This document shows, piece after piece, positions 17,074 to 27,911 of a stretch of 64,000 nt of DNA (positions within the stretch are counted from its first letter, which is position 1; every line of letters starts with the position of its first letter). This DNA comes from Dioszegia crocea (taxonomy: Eukaryota; Basidiomycota; Tremellomycetes; Tremellales; Bulleribasidiaceae): NCBI GenBank assembly GCA_001600615.1, contig BCKK01000005.1, positions 434,001-498,000 on the forward strand, read 5' to 3'. The position numbers were made by a program, and so were the translations under genes. Under the pieces are notes generated by a model. The model worked only from the letters and a program-made list of their open reading frames with translations. It did no database searches and was not told the origin of the DNA.

Positions 17074-17916
17074 ATGGTATGTCACAGCGACAACTTCGGA
17101 CAGGATCATATTGGAGTGCTGTAATTCGACTACATCAATTGGAGAAAGGCGGCAGAGCTCGTGCCGGACAGATGCGTGGGAGAAGGCGAATTGCTCGAGG
17201 AACTTTTGGAGGGACGGCGTGAGGCAACCTGGAGTCTTGCAGAGGGGAACCTATAATCGAGCATTTCGCCAGTGCTTGGGGCTCGACGACTTGTAATTCT
17301 GGTAGGACCACAGCTGACACCACAGCCCAAGCAGGTCCAGGACATCAAGAAGTTCCTCGAGGTGGCACGTCGGAAGGATGCGACTCGTACGTTCTTCCAC
17401 CAATTACATGTAGTCTGTGGCTAATCCCGCAGTCGCTCGTATCAAGAAGACCACCGTCCGAGCTTCCACCTCCGCCTCAGCCAAGGGCAAGGCCGCCACA
17501 AAATCACACACCGTCACCAAGTTTAAGATTAGGTGCTCACGATACCTCTACACATTGGTTTTGACAGACTCGGAGAAGGCAGAGAAGCTCAAGCAGAGCT
17601 TGCCACCAGGTGAGTGTTGTGTGCAGTTGGGCTGGGCTGGGATTTGGCTTGGGATCGGACTTGATCGTGGAGTTATGCGAATTCGAGAGGGATGTGGGGG
17701 CGGTGTGGCGTGAGCGGAACAGGGCATATCAGAGGGGTAGTAGTGATCTTCGCCCACCTGAGGGCGGGAGGATCAGCGTCAGACGGGAGAGCGGGTGTTG
17801 ACATGTGCCGAGGCGTGAAGCGATCATATTCCGAGATATTCATTTTGAGCTCCGCTAACTTCTCAGGGTTGAAGGTTGAGGACGACTCTGCCAAATCCGC
17901 ACCCAAGAAGAAGTAG
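17074..17916 (+). CDS. RPL38: 60S ribosomal protein eL38
   Basis: Small 60S protein. Exons 17074-17076 (ATG alone), 17335-17386, 17433-17609 and 17867-17916 give 93 residues. Diagnostic stretches are [23 protein letters not shown], split here by a CTC codon across an intron, and [28 protein letters not shown] followed by LPPG. Relative to the usual 70-80 residues it has a Ser/Ala/Lys insertion after RIKK and a Lys-rich tail ending in KKK. Introns 1 and 3 are each about 257 nt, long for this genome and typical of ribosomal protein genes. Confidence 0.95.
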
Positions 17917-18299
17917 AGCGACCTTTCGGAGGGAGTCTGTTGTTCTGGTTTCGGGCTGGGCGGGGGGAGTTTGATGCATCCTATACCTCACTGCGGAGCT
18001 TTGATTGGGCGGCGGTTGTGTGTGAATTGTGAACATGGCTGACGGGTTTCTGTCGGATCCCCATCCTCTGCAGTTGGCCTCTCTTAACTCATCATTTTCT
18101 GCAGCAGTCCAGCTTTGCAATTCGTCACATGCCCGACGTTCACACAGCAGGTTCTGGATTTTAACAACCCATATGCCGTTCCACTTATCCTATCTACTTC
18201 ATCTGCTATCTATACGTACAATCCCATACAACAAGACCGCTATAAGTACAGCCAGATATGATACAGTGTCCTCTCTAGCCCCCCACCCGTCGAACCAGC
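17917..18299. other. Convergent intergenic region, RPL38/HDAC
   Basis: This 383-bp spacer between convergent genes holds the two 3' UTRs. No coding or RNA gene was seen. Confidence 0.5.
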
Positions 18300-19913
18300 C
18301 TATCCCTGATTGACCCTCGTCCGTCTTCCCTCACTCTGCTCCTTCTCCCACTGTACATCCCCCGCTTTCCCATTCCCCAACTCATCCTCCTCCCTCTCCT
18401 CCCTGCCCCTCTTTTCATCCTCCAAAAACCCCATTAAATCAGGCGGGACCTCCTGCATCTGAACCGACGGTGCTCCATTCAAATACCTCAACTTCTCCCT
18501 AATCGTCACCCTGATCCTCTCCAACGATTGGCCCGTATTCAAATTCTGGATCTGACCAGTGAGTGGTGGATGTAATTTATAATCCGGTCCAAAAAACTCT
18601 GTATAGTTCGTTTGAGGTAGATCATCCGCCAATTTAAACCCGGCCAGAATACCCGTTTCGTATGCCCAACATCTGGCGACTGAACTCTGCCGATATCCTC
18701 CTCCGCCAAGGACGAGCAGTGGTAGGTTGAAGGATTTTATATATCGGACACACTCGCCATGCGCTGCAATGCTCAGATTGAACGTGCCGAGCCGGTCACA
18801 ACCGAGTGAATCGGCGCCGCACTGCAGGACAATGCTGGATGGGTGGAAAGTCGTGATGGTGGGCTCCATGACGGCTTTAAAAAGGGAAATGTAGGATTCG
18901 TCGTCTATCCCATCTTGCAGCGGGACGTTGAGGGAGAAGTATTTGCCGAGATCGGAACCCGTTTCGGATAGGTTGCCTGTTCCTGGGAAGAAGTCGGCAG
19001 AGTATTTGTGGAAGGAAACAGTGAGGACGCGGTTGGAGAGGTAGAAGGCTTCCTGCACGCCGTCGCCGTGATGGATGTCGATGTCAATATAGAGCACTCG
19101 GGGTTGGTGTCTGCAAGTCAGCAGTATGCCCTTCGCCCGCGACTTTGAAGCAAAGACTCACCGTAGCAGCTCCAGTATTGCCAACACGATGTCGTTCACA
19201 TAACAAAACCCACTCGCTTCCCCCTTCTTCGCATGATGCAGCCCGCCCGACCAATTAATCGCAATATCCGTAGATCCAGCCGCTAGTCTCCGCGCAGCAG
19301 CAAGTGACGCGCCGGCATACTGCTGACAGAATGAAAAGACGTCGTAGAATACCGGACAGTCATCCCCGACGTTGAACTTGGTATAGTCTTTAGTGAGATT
19401 TGCCGCGTTCTTAGGTGTAACCCTACCGTATCAGCTCAGATTCCTACCCCTTGTGAAGAGAAAAGCGTGTTGGAGGTGAAATGAATACGTACCGCTTAAG
19501 AAAATCAACATAATCTGCATCATGAAACTCGCACAATTCCTCCTCCGTCGCCTTTCTCGGCGCATGCATCGTCATATGCTTATGTAGCTCATATCCCAAT
19601 ACGAGATCTTTGGTAAGTTCTAGTCGGTGAGGACGCATTGGATGTCGTTCCTTCCTATATCAGCTTTGTGCCTTCAGGCCAATCCAAAGGGACTCACGCC
19701 ATAGTGATAGTTCCCAACATCTTTAGGATGATAATATGCTACTCTAGCTTTGGAATGTGACTACTTGTCAGCATCAATAACAGCGGTAGGTCGGAGAAAG
19801 GAGAAAGGTACCTGCACGATATCCTGAGATTCAGGCTCGAGGAGATATCCTGCTCTTCGGTCGAAAAAGAAGGGCGCGTCAGAGAATGTTGGCGGGTCGA
19901 TGATTATCGTCAT
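18300..19913 (-). CDS. HOS2: Class I histone deacetylase (Hos2/HDAC3-like)
   Basis: Zn-dependent lysine deacetylase removing acetyl groups from histones. From [17 protein letters not shown] the exons give the arginase-fold core: [22 protein letters not shown], the substrate-channel segment [20 protein letters not shown], metal ligands in [12 protein letters not shown], and [13 protein letters not shown]. The catalytic-tyrosine loop is LGGGGY. The C-terminal pattern ([20 protein letters not shown] then [10 protein letters not shown]) resembles Hos2/HDAC3 more than Rpd3, so it probably acts in a Set3/SMRT-type complex. After GGGGY the sequence reads RQSSVARCW instead of the usual TxxNVARCW. The tail is Glu/Lys-rich. 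Four or more introns lie in the 5' half; the last exon is 19097-18300. Confidence 0.9.
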
Positions 19914-20865
19914 TTCGACTTTGGACTACCACTTGTGGGCGTATGCTCCAGCAGACGATTTGGTAGACCTGTTCTCGCGATGAGGTGGAGCAGAAGGATG
20001 ATGTATACGAGTAATGGGTAAAGGAAGGTAGAGCAACAAAGGCAGTTTGAGTTTGTCGCCACCCAAAGTGTCGAATTCAGGCACGGGTTAAATATAATGT
20101 GGCAAAATTGAAAGTGGCACCTGCCATCGGCGGTTTCACGTCTGTTCTGGTCATGCATTGCTGCATAGGTCAATGAAAGTATGAGCGAGGCGCTAGGAGA
20201 GTGTCATTACTGGTGAGGGAAAATGGTGCTGAGCTGTCCCGAATCAAGGCCCCAGCGTGCTCGTTCCGTCTCACAGATGACCTCACCATCGGATGCCCCT
20301 TCAGCTTGCCCAACTGAGACTAATGCGCGAATGCGGGTGCGACACTGCAGACGTACACTGCGCTACGAGAAAGGCTCCTCTTAGACCTTTTGAGTGGATG
20401 TAATAAACCGGGTCCACACGACCTAGGAGATCCCCTCTCATTAGTAGGTGTGGACCTAAATCAAAGTTGTGCCCCAGCTGTCTTTAGCTGGTTTAGCAGC
20501 ACAACTATCTTACGCGTCGCAGCCCCCCCTGAGCGCGCGCTCAAGACCACGTTGGGTACAGGAACAAAGGACGACCAGCCAGGTCTCGCATCGTGGTCAT
20601 CGTAGCCATCAAGACCTTGGGAATACGGCTCAAATAGGCAGAATAGGGCTATTCCGGTACCTTCACCTGTCGGAGCGTGAAAAGGGGGATGGATGTGAAA
20701 GGTCGGCACGGCGGCCGGCGATGATGACCGCGAGGGTGCGGGATCCAGGAGCCACCCAGTCGATCATTCAGTTTCTTTTTGTCTCGATTATTCTCACCTA
20801 CTTCCTTCCAATCGTCCTTCCCCGCATCACTTCAAAGAGGCTTCATACAATCATCCACTGCCACA
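19914..20865. other. Divergent intergenic region (HDAC / small unknown gene)
   Basis: About 950 bp between divergent genes. It contains several short open frames but none with conserved or spliced-coherent coding potential. It probably carries the two promoters. Confidence 0.45.
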
Positions 20866-21354
20866 ATGCCCAACGTTTTTAACTCCACACCTCTGTACAA
20901 GTCCTTCATCACCGAGATCAACGAGTCCTTGGTATCGAAGGACGCATTCGATGCTTTGATCGCGAAGTACGAGAAACTTGGTACTGATCTGGGATCGAGA
21001 AACGAGATCACGGACGTATCCCAGAGATGCTCTACTGTGGCCAAGCTCGGCACCCTTCTGTCTCATCAGCCATCGAAAGACTTTGTTGGGACTGTCTCGG
21101 CACGGTTCTGGCACACGGCTCTCAATGAGTGGAAGTAAGTGTCGAATCGTGGATACGGCCATCAGGCACTGTGCTCCCTTGCATTTGTGCTGACGCACAG
21201 GGCCTCACAGGGCGACGAGTCGGAGCTGGACATCGTGGGGCAACGATTGCTGTTCGGGGCTGCGGAGAACACCGTCGAGGCATGTGAGCGGGCGGCGAAG
21301 GAGTGGCGCGATGTGGAGGCTAGGGAGAAGGAGCCGGGTAAAGAGGCCAAGTGA
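20866..21354 (+). CDS. Hypothetical 140-residue protein
   Basis: Two exons, 20866-21134 and 21201-21354, join in phase (GG AA|G GCC). The product is mostly predicted helix, mixed-charge and soluble, with no signal peptide or membrane span. Its opening is MPNVFNSTPLYKSF and its end is Glu/Lys-rich (REKEPGKEAK). A good Kozak-like CACAATG precedes the start, and the pyrimidine-rich leader before it looks like a fungal 5' UTR. I do not recognise the family. The intact splice junction and sensible codon use make a real gene likely. Confidence 0.65.
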
Positions 21355-22011
21355 AGAGTGGTGAATTCGGTATAGTTCACACCGGTGACTTGCACTGTGC
21401 TGCGATTCCTCCCCATAGACCTCCCCTGCGCAAAAGCCATTTTCCATGTTCGTCGTCCTATTCATCGCTTGGCTCCATATTCCATGCATTCTATCATGCA
21501 CAGTATTGAATTAACTGAAGAATGAGGTGCGGTGACGATGACACAGGCAAGGTCTCCTTCTTTGACCCTCGACTCGGAGTCGAGTCTGATCAATCAGGTA
21601 GAAGGTATACCAGGCAGTCCATCATGGTACCACGTTGTTTATGACCTACCATCACCAACGCCCCACGCCTCTTGCATGCCTTCAGATTGGCGGACCAATT
21701 GCAAGTACCAAGCCATGCGTCCAGAGTCCAGACTGTGGGGCTAGCGCAAGCGCCCTGGCTGGGATTATGGATATTTACCGCGGCGGAGTGGCATACTCTG
21801 CGGAAATCGTGCTTGGGCGCAGTGTATGAAAGTGCATTTCGCGTTCAAAGAACAAGCTTCAAGGGATCCATGATCAGCTCGCCTCGGCCATCGGCTATCT
21901 GCGGCTATCGGCCCGGAAAAGTCGAGTCACCATGTGTCCACCTGTCCACCTGGATGATAAGCCTGTAAAAACAATCATCTGCACTCATACATCTGCTCTG
22001 CACACCTAACG
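21355..22011. other. Intergenic region upstream of the second GNAT
   Basis: About 650 bp between two genes on the plus strand. It holds the 3' UTR of the small unknown gene and the promoter of the GNAT. Short open frames here show no recognisable protein. Confidence 0.45.
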
Positions 22012-22728
22012 ATGGCCGCCAAAGTGACCTACCGCATAGCGAAAGAGGCCGACCTCCCTCTTCTTCTGTCTTATCGGGATGAGTGTGGCTGGGGCCGAGC
22101 CGCAGTGCAAAAGGGCTTCTACGACCCAGATCGGATATACTGCATATTCAGTGCAGAGATAGATGGCAAGATGGAGGATGTAGGGATGGGATGCTGGTAT
22201 ATGAATCAGCCTGATGATTTGGAGTTGGCATGTAGGGAGAAGAATGTAGTACACATTGGTGAGCTCTAATGTCGCGCGAGGCCTATCCTGGCAGTGGGGG
22301 GAACTTGATCGCTAAACTAGACGGTATAACTGGCTGATAATCTAGCGTCTCTATTCATTTCACATCGGTATCAAGGACGCAAGATCGGAACGTCAGCTAT
22401 GGACATACTGGAGCGCGTCTCAGTCCTCGAGCTGGGCGCAAAGACCGTCACGCTAGATACGACGGCGTACGCTACTACCTGGTCTGAGGATAAAAAGTGG
22501 AGAGCGGAGGACTTTTCTCAACCTGGCAAGACTATCGCTTGGTACAACTCCAGAGGATACACCCAATTCCGCGTGAGTATGACTGAGATTTCTGAAAGAT
22601 GGCAGTATGCTGAAAGCGATCAGGACCATAGACCGCTGTATCTACATCCAACGGCTGATGATCCAAATCGACGTCTTACCGCTACCTTCCTGCATAAATC
22701 TGCCGATCGGATACGGAGTGAGCAATAG
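22012..22728 (+). CDS. GNAT-family N-acetyltransferase
   Basis: Acetyl-CoA dependent acyltransferase fold. Exon 1 (22012-22258) begins MAAKVTYRIAKEADLPLLLSY, the usual GNAT strand 1/helix 1. Exon 2 starts at 22346 and carries motif A (SLFISHRYQGRKIGTSAM: the Q/RxxGxG/A type loop is QGRKIGTS). The typical FYxxxGY turn follows (WYNSRGYTQFR). A GTGAGT donor at 22574 suggests a last, very short intron of 33 nt; retaining it keeps the frame, so the exact C-terminus is uncertain by 11 residues. The substrate is unknown. It is convergent with the siderophore transporter, 140 bp away, which may or may not be meaningful. Confidence 0.78.
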
Positions 22729-22868
22729 TAGAGATAGCACCGATAGATGGACATTTGTTTACCACTTTTGGCTGCCGTTTATGGATACATCGCATACAGA
22801 GGAAGTACAGATCTGCGCGAGCATTATAGATTCCGACCTGTCTTCTAGTCTCAATCTCAAGCGACGTA

Positions 22869-25349
22869 CTAACGCCAGCTGAACCATCCCCTGGATTTCT
22901 CCTCCTGCCTCAACTCCTCCGTCTCAGCATTGGCCAAAGACTGCTCGTTGCCCAGTGTCGCATCGCGCAGGAGAAGCGAGAAACCGATCAAGGGTAGTGA
23001 GAGGCAGATACCGATGACTGACAATTAGCACATTTCGCCGTCTATGGGACTGCTAAACTCACTAGCTAGTATCCTCTGGACATTGCCGTACGCAACGAGC
23101 ATACCGTCACGCTCAGGTGTGCCGAATGGGTAGGTGAGCAAGATGCCGTACGGGTTGGCGTAGGTGCTCGCGGCGAGCGTCTGGTTGGTGAGTGCCCTAG
23201 AAAGCTCGATGGGCATTCGGTTCGACCAGACGGCACCCGAGATGGTGTTTCCGAGAGCGTTTCCGACGTTGTAGCAGGCCCTGTGAGTGTTAGTAGGGCG
23301 AGGCAGGATAGGCCGTGATGTCGCTTACAAGTATAGACCAGTCATGACAGCGACGTCTGTCAAGTCAGCGTTGTCCGCGTTAAAGGGTAAAGACGGTAGA
23401 CTTACGTTCGTGCTTAGTTCTCGACTGGACACTGGCAAGTGTGGGATAAGAGAACATGCCGACAGCGATACCGATGACAACTTCACCACCGATCAGACCA
23501 GAGAGTTCAGATGGGTGTCCACCCGTCCGGAATCGGATCAAAAGGCCGAAACCGACTGCAAACAAGCAACAGCCAAAGACGATGAATGCCTTGAGGCGGC
23601 GAACGTACATGACCACAATACCGAGGATGATACCTGAACATTAGCTGGGTATTGGGATTGCGAAGGGCGGATACTACTCACCTGTGAGGGTACTGGCAAA
23701 TGTGAAGATTGATCCGATTCGAGTGGCTGATAAGTTGGATTGTCCGAAAGCGACCTGGAGAACTGGGAAGAGGAAGGCGCCCTGCATGTACCAAGCTGTA
23801 AAGTGAGCCATGGATCCAGCGGTGCAGAGTGCAGACTTACCAGTGTTCAAGGTGCACGCGATACCGAAACCAGCCCAGACACCTCGGTCACGGAGCAACT
23901 TTTGTATCAACATTTCATTCACTTGCACATTTGGAGAAGACTCACGTGGAAGGGCAAGAGGGGGTATCGGCACTTCAACTCCCAAATGACAAAGATTGGG
24001 AAGAAGACCAGGCCGACAACGAGCGGAGCGATAATTTTAGCTTCGCCCCATGATGCCGATGCACCGCCGGCGAGAGTAAAGGGAGTGAGGAAGAACCCGA
24101 AGGCGATGATCATGAGGAGGATACCGATGACGTCGAGTTGCCAGAAGAGGGTGACGAACACGCGGAACCCTTGGCGCTGGAAAGGAGAGCGATAGTCTGC
24201 CAATGCACCTGCTCGGCGGGCTTTGATCTGGGCGTAGGCGAGGACACCGACAAGAAGGAGGCAGGACACTGTAATTGTAAGCTAATCTGAGCCATCCTGT
24301 TCAGCACGGTTCACTTACCAGGGTAGATGATGGCCCACATCCCGATACCCCATCGCCAGGTAGTCACTAGCAGGACTGCCGCAAAGACGTCACCTGAAAC
24401 CCAGGTGTTGATCAAGAATGGCATGTTGGGGACGAATGAGAAGAACAATCGGTTCTTGAGGGAAGACATGTCGGCGATGAGCACTTCGACTGATGACGTT
24501 AGACAGGATGTCTGGGAATACATAGCTGCACTCACCAAGCAAGATGGCCATGGTGTAGCCGACCTGGTAGAGTACAGCACCAGCTGAGAAGGCCTCGATG
24601 AAACCATCCCCATTGGCAGTGGCTTCGACTACAGTTCCGACGACGTAAAAGACGATGGAGACGAGCTATTCACGTTAGGAACACTGGTCCCACCCAGATA
24701 GCTGACGAAGCAACTCACAAGCAATTCCAAACGCCCAAAGACATCGGCAATCTTGGCAGCGGTGGGCTATTTGTCAGCTTCATCTTTCGAGCGGGAGCAC
24801 AAAATCAAAACTTACTTGTCCGACAGCACCGACGATGGCTCGAATGACATTAACAGTGGTCAACAAAGAGTGCTGCTGGAACTCTCCGGTAGCGATAGAC
24901 TGGTAATTGTATCGGATGTTCTACGAGGTCAGTGGATTCCGACGGAATTTTCGAAAATTTGACATACACCATCAAGGCCGTATCCATAAGCTATCAAAAG
25001 TCAGTCTGACCAGCTCATGTTCGAGGGGTGTTTCAACGACGTACCGAGAAAAAAACACCCGATGAACATGAGCACACGCCCCTTGGGCCCCAGCTGCGCA
25101 GAGATAGCCTCGATACGCTTGACGCCTGAAAATCAGCCAAATAGCAATATTTTGAGAAAGAAGAAAAAATGACCCACCGGCAATTCTCATTTCATCGCCA
25201 TGTACGATCGGTTTCCCCTCGTAGTCGTGATCAGTGTATGGATCAGCAGGTCCGGGCCCGAATGCATGCTTGTCGTTTGGCGATCCAGGCTCGACATCTC
25301 GGTTCTTGTGGTCGTACCCGCTGTGGGCCTCTTCGCCGTTGTAATTCAT
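22869..25349 (-). CDS. SIT1: Siderophore-iron transporter (MFS, SIT/ARN family)
   Basis: Major facilitator transporter taking up ferric siderophores across the plasma membrane. About ten exons encode a hydrophilic N-terminus ([16 protein letters not shown]..) and some 14 membrane segments. SIT-type landmarks are [64 protein letters not shown] and the C-terminal [18 protein letters not shown], followed by a short cytoplasmic tail ending in GWFSWR. Iron control is suggested by two ATCWGATAA sites upstream (25385-25393 and 25703-25711). An upstream in-frame start is TTG only, so the ATG at 25347-25349 is used. The SIT family is firm; the siderophore substrate is not known. Confidence 0.88.
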
Positions 25350-25384
25350 GATTGTGTGATGGACGATGGACAAATTTCGCCTTT

Positions 25385-25393
25385 ATCAGATAA
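25385..25393. promoter_or_regulatory. Iron-responsive GATA-factor site (ATCAGATAA), proximal
   Basis: The 9-mer ATCAGATAA matches the fungal siderophore-GATA consensus ATCWGATAA and lies 36 bp before the start codon of the siderophore transporter. Within TTATCAGATAA it is a near-perfect palindrome, so it reads as a site on both strands. Known role of such sites: binding of Sre/Urbs1/Cir1-type iron regulators. Use here is inferred. Confidence 0.6.
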
Positions 25394-25702
25394 GCGGGAT
25401 GATTCCGCAATTTCTACTTCGGCGTTAGGACCGTTACCGCGGGTAGGTGGGTCGAGAGGTGGTGAGAGAAAACTCACAGATACTAGGGGGACGGCAACAG
25501 GCGATGATGGGCGGTAGACGATGCGGCTTCTTATTATACACAAACACAGCGATCACTTGACCGTCTGTCTATCTGCAAATTTTGGATGCGTGCGATCGCG
25601 GCTATAAAGAGGGTGGTAGGAGGATTTAGTTGAAGCTTCCTGAGATGTCCCTTGGAGCTTGCGCCTTTGGACCCTGACACCGTCGGCCGAAAATTCTCCG
25701 TA

Positions 25703-25711
25703 ATCTGATAA
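25703..25711. promoter_or_regulatory. Iron-responsive GATA-factor site (ATCTGATAA), distal
   Basis: A second exact ATCWGATAA match, about 350 bp upstream of the siderophore transporter start and inside the same intergenic region. Paired sites are the usual arrangement in iron-regulated siderophore genes of fungi. Confidence 0.55.
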
Positions 25712-26181
25712 GAATGGCAGCATGCCGTAAGCATGATCGCATATGGTGATTTGCGGGAATAGCTATGGATCTGTGGAGCAAGGTCTGACCATGGTATGGC
25801 AGATGGTGTCGCCGCCTTGAAGCATGGCTTCGTACATCTTCTAACAGGGGTAGGTCGGGGCAAGGCGATGTGAGCCAGTGATACCCCAGCAGATTCCCCA
25901 AAAGGAGGTCGCAGCGCCCCGTTGGCAGTTCCCCGAAAAGAGCTTCGCCCGCTGCAGTCTCTACACAGCGCATTATCCTCTATCGGCCGCAGTCCTCTCT
26001 GTAGCTCTCTGTGCGTTTCCCTCGCCTGCTCAGGCGTCGTTTGCATCAGTGACTCTCATTCAAAACTACAGCCAAAAGGACATCGCCCGATGTCCGCGCC
26101 TCCACCGGCGGCGTTGTCCGCCCATCCTTCGGCTGAGCCAAATAGCCGTGAGCTACTCTGCACACTCACTCTACACAATCA

Positions 26182-27480
26182 ATGTCAAACGAAGCATCTT
26201 CATCTCGCCAGGTCCCGCTACCTCCACCCCACCGCGCGCCTTCAAATCCCGCAGATGAAGATCCATATGCGCGTTTCTCATTCGAGCCTGCCTCGCAAGC
26301 TCAAATACGTGCGCCTTCTCACTTCTCGTCTGTACTTTCACTGATTGACTAGTCCGAGCCCATCAGAGGGATACCTCACAGGTCCGAAGACTGATAGATC
26401 TTGTATCCGAGTCATTGCGCTCCCTCGTTGGTGCGCAGAATCATGAGCCCCTCGGGAATTCGGGCTGATGGCTGAAGGCACAAGATGGATAGCGCACCGC
26501 CAGGCTATGATTGATCTGGCCGTCCGAGCTGCATACCTCATTCTGACATTTGGCAGGGGTAATCAGACCCTAGGCGAGGAGTATACGGACATCACACCTT
26601 ATGCAAGTGGGCGAAGGCGTATGCCTGGGAAAGCTGTATGTCCGCGTTTACCTACCGAGAGCGAGACTGACGCCTGCATAGCGACGGATATCTACCATCC
26701 TGTTCCTGCTCTTCCCAACCATCCTCACAACACCTGTGTTATCGACATATCTACGACAATCAAATCCGACTTCATCATGGGCCAGAATACGGCATCGTTT
26801 AGCAAGTGTCCTAGAATCACCGCTTGGCCAAAGTTTACCGGAACTGCACATGATTGGGTTTCTGATGAGTGGGCGATTCTTTGAATTTGGGCGTAGATTG
26901 ACAGGGACTACATATGTACGCTATGTGCTCATCGTATTTGTCAATGGCAAAAGCTTACACACTTAGGTATCCACTCAAGCTCCTCGACCCCCAGAGCGCC
27001 GACAAGCAAGCTACGAACCCCTCGCCATTCTTCTTCTCCTACCTATCCTCTTCAGACTATTCCCCCGTCGCAGAATAGCCGAAGAGTCAACACCGAATGT
27101 CACAAGTGCAACATTGTCACATCTCCAAGTTGAAGATCCCCTCCTCCCTCCATCAGACCTTTCGGCAGAACAGACACTCCTCCTGTCCAAATCGGCAGAG
27201 TACGACACACCCAATACATACCTCACTCCAGAAGCGCAGCAACTGGCCGAGCGGCAGTGTACCCTTTGCCTTGAGCCGCGAGGCACAGGCGAGGGGAGCG
27301 GCGGGACTGTAGGTGTCACGGAGTGCGGGCATATTTTCTGTTGGGGCTGTTTGGGTGGATTAGAAAAGGTCAGCTCTCGGTATCTGTCTTCTATGCCTGC
27401 AGCTGATATCACAGCTTGAATGTCCACTATGTAGACAGAGCATAAGGATGGAGCGTCTTATAGCTGCGTATAATCTATGA
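26182..27480 (+). CDS. PEX10: Peroxisome biogenesis RING E3 ligase Pex10
   Basis: Peroxisomal membrane ubiquitin ligase subunit (with Pex2 and Pex12) that ubiquitinates the import receptor Pex5. Splicing from ATG 26182 gives a Pro-rich start, then the conserved QILRAHQRDTSQVRRLIDLV and LVGTRWIAHRQAMIDLAVRA helices and the Pex10 hallmark GNQTLGEEYTDI. Membrane helices follow (RRISTILFLLFPTILTTPVL). The last exons carry a C3HC4 RING: CTLC, CGHIFCWGC and CPLC. The final exon begins in CTTGAATGT and ends AAYNL. At least six short introns are needed. All junctions tested hold phase. Confidence 0.9.
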
Positions 27481-27911
27481 TGATGATGCATCCGAGATCT
27501 GGCTGCATCGGCTAAATGACATGATCCAATGGACAGGACGGCTCAATGCCACGCGTGTGATTTTTGTTTCTGACCGATTAGGTAAACACTGACTCTCCCT
27601 ATTGTTTGTCGCCGTCTCTCCCTTTCGTGCAACAACAACTCTACCCTTCTCATTACATACAGTACTGGTACTGCAATTCATTATAGAGCCGTATCTACAA
27701 GCGCCATCACTCACATAAATTATATCGGCACACATCAACATCTCCGGCTGAGATCAGCTGTCGAAAGGAGCACTCCTGTTGGACGTAAACAAACATCGCC
27801 AAGCGCCCATCTATCCCCCCCATTCAATTGGACACCGGGACTCTTTCCTCCCAACCCTCGTACACTGAACGTTACGCGGCCATCTCTAGTCAGGTGTGGA
27901 AGTAGGCCGAC
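27481..27911. other. Intergenic region PEX10 to the long unknown gene
   Basis: About 430 bp with the PEX10 3' UTR and the promoter of the next plus-strand gene. No gene seen. Confidence 0.45.

Larger units (their letters stand above)
25350..26181. other. Divergent intergenic region, SIT1/PEX10
   Basis: An 832-bp region carrying both promoters, with the two GATA sites listed separately. No additional gene was recognised. Confidence 0.5.
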
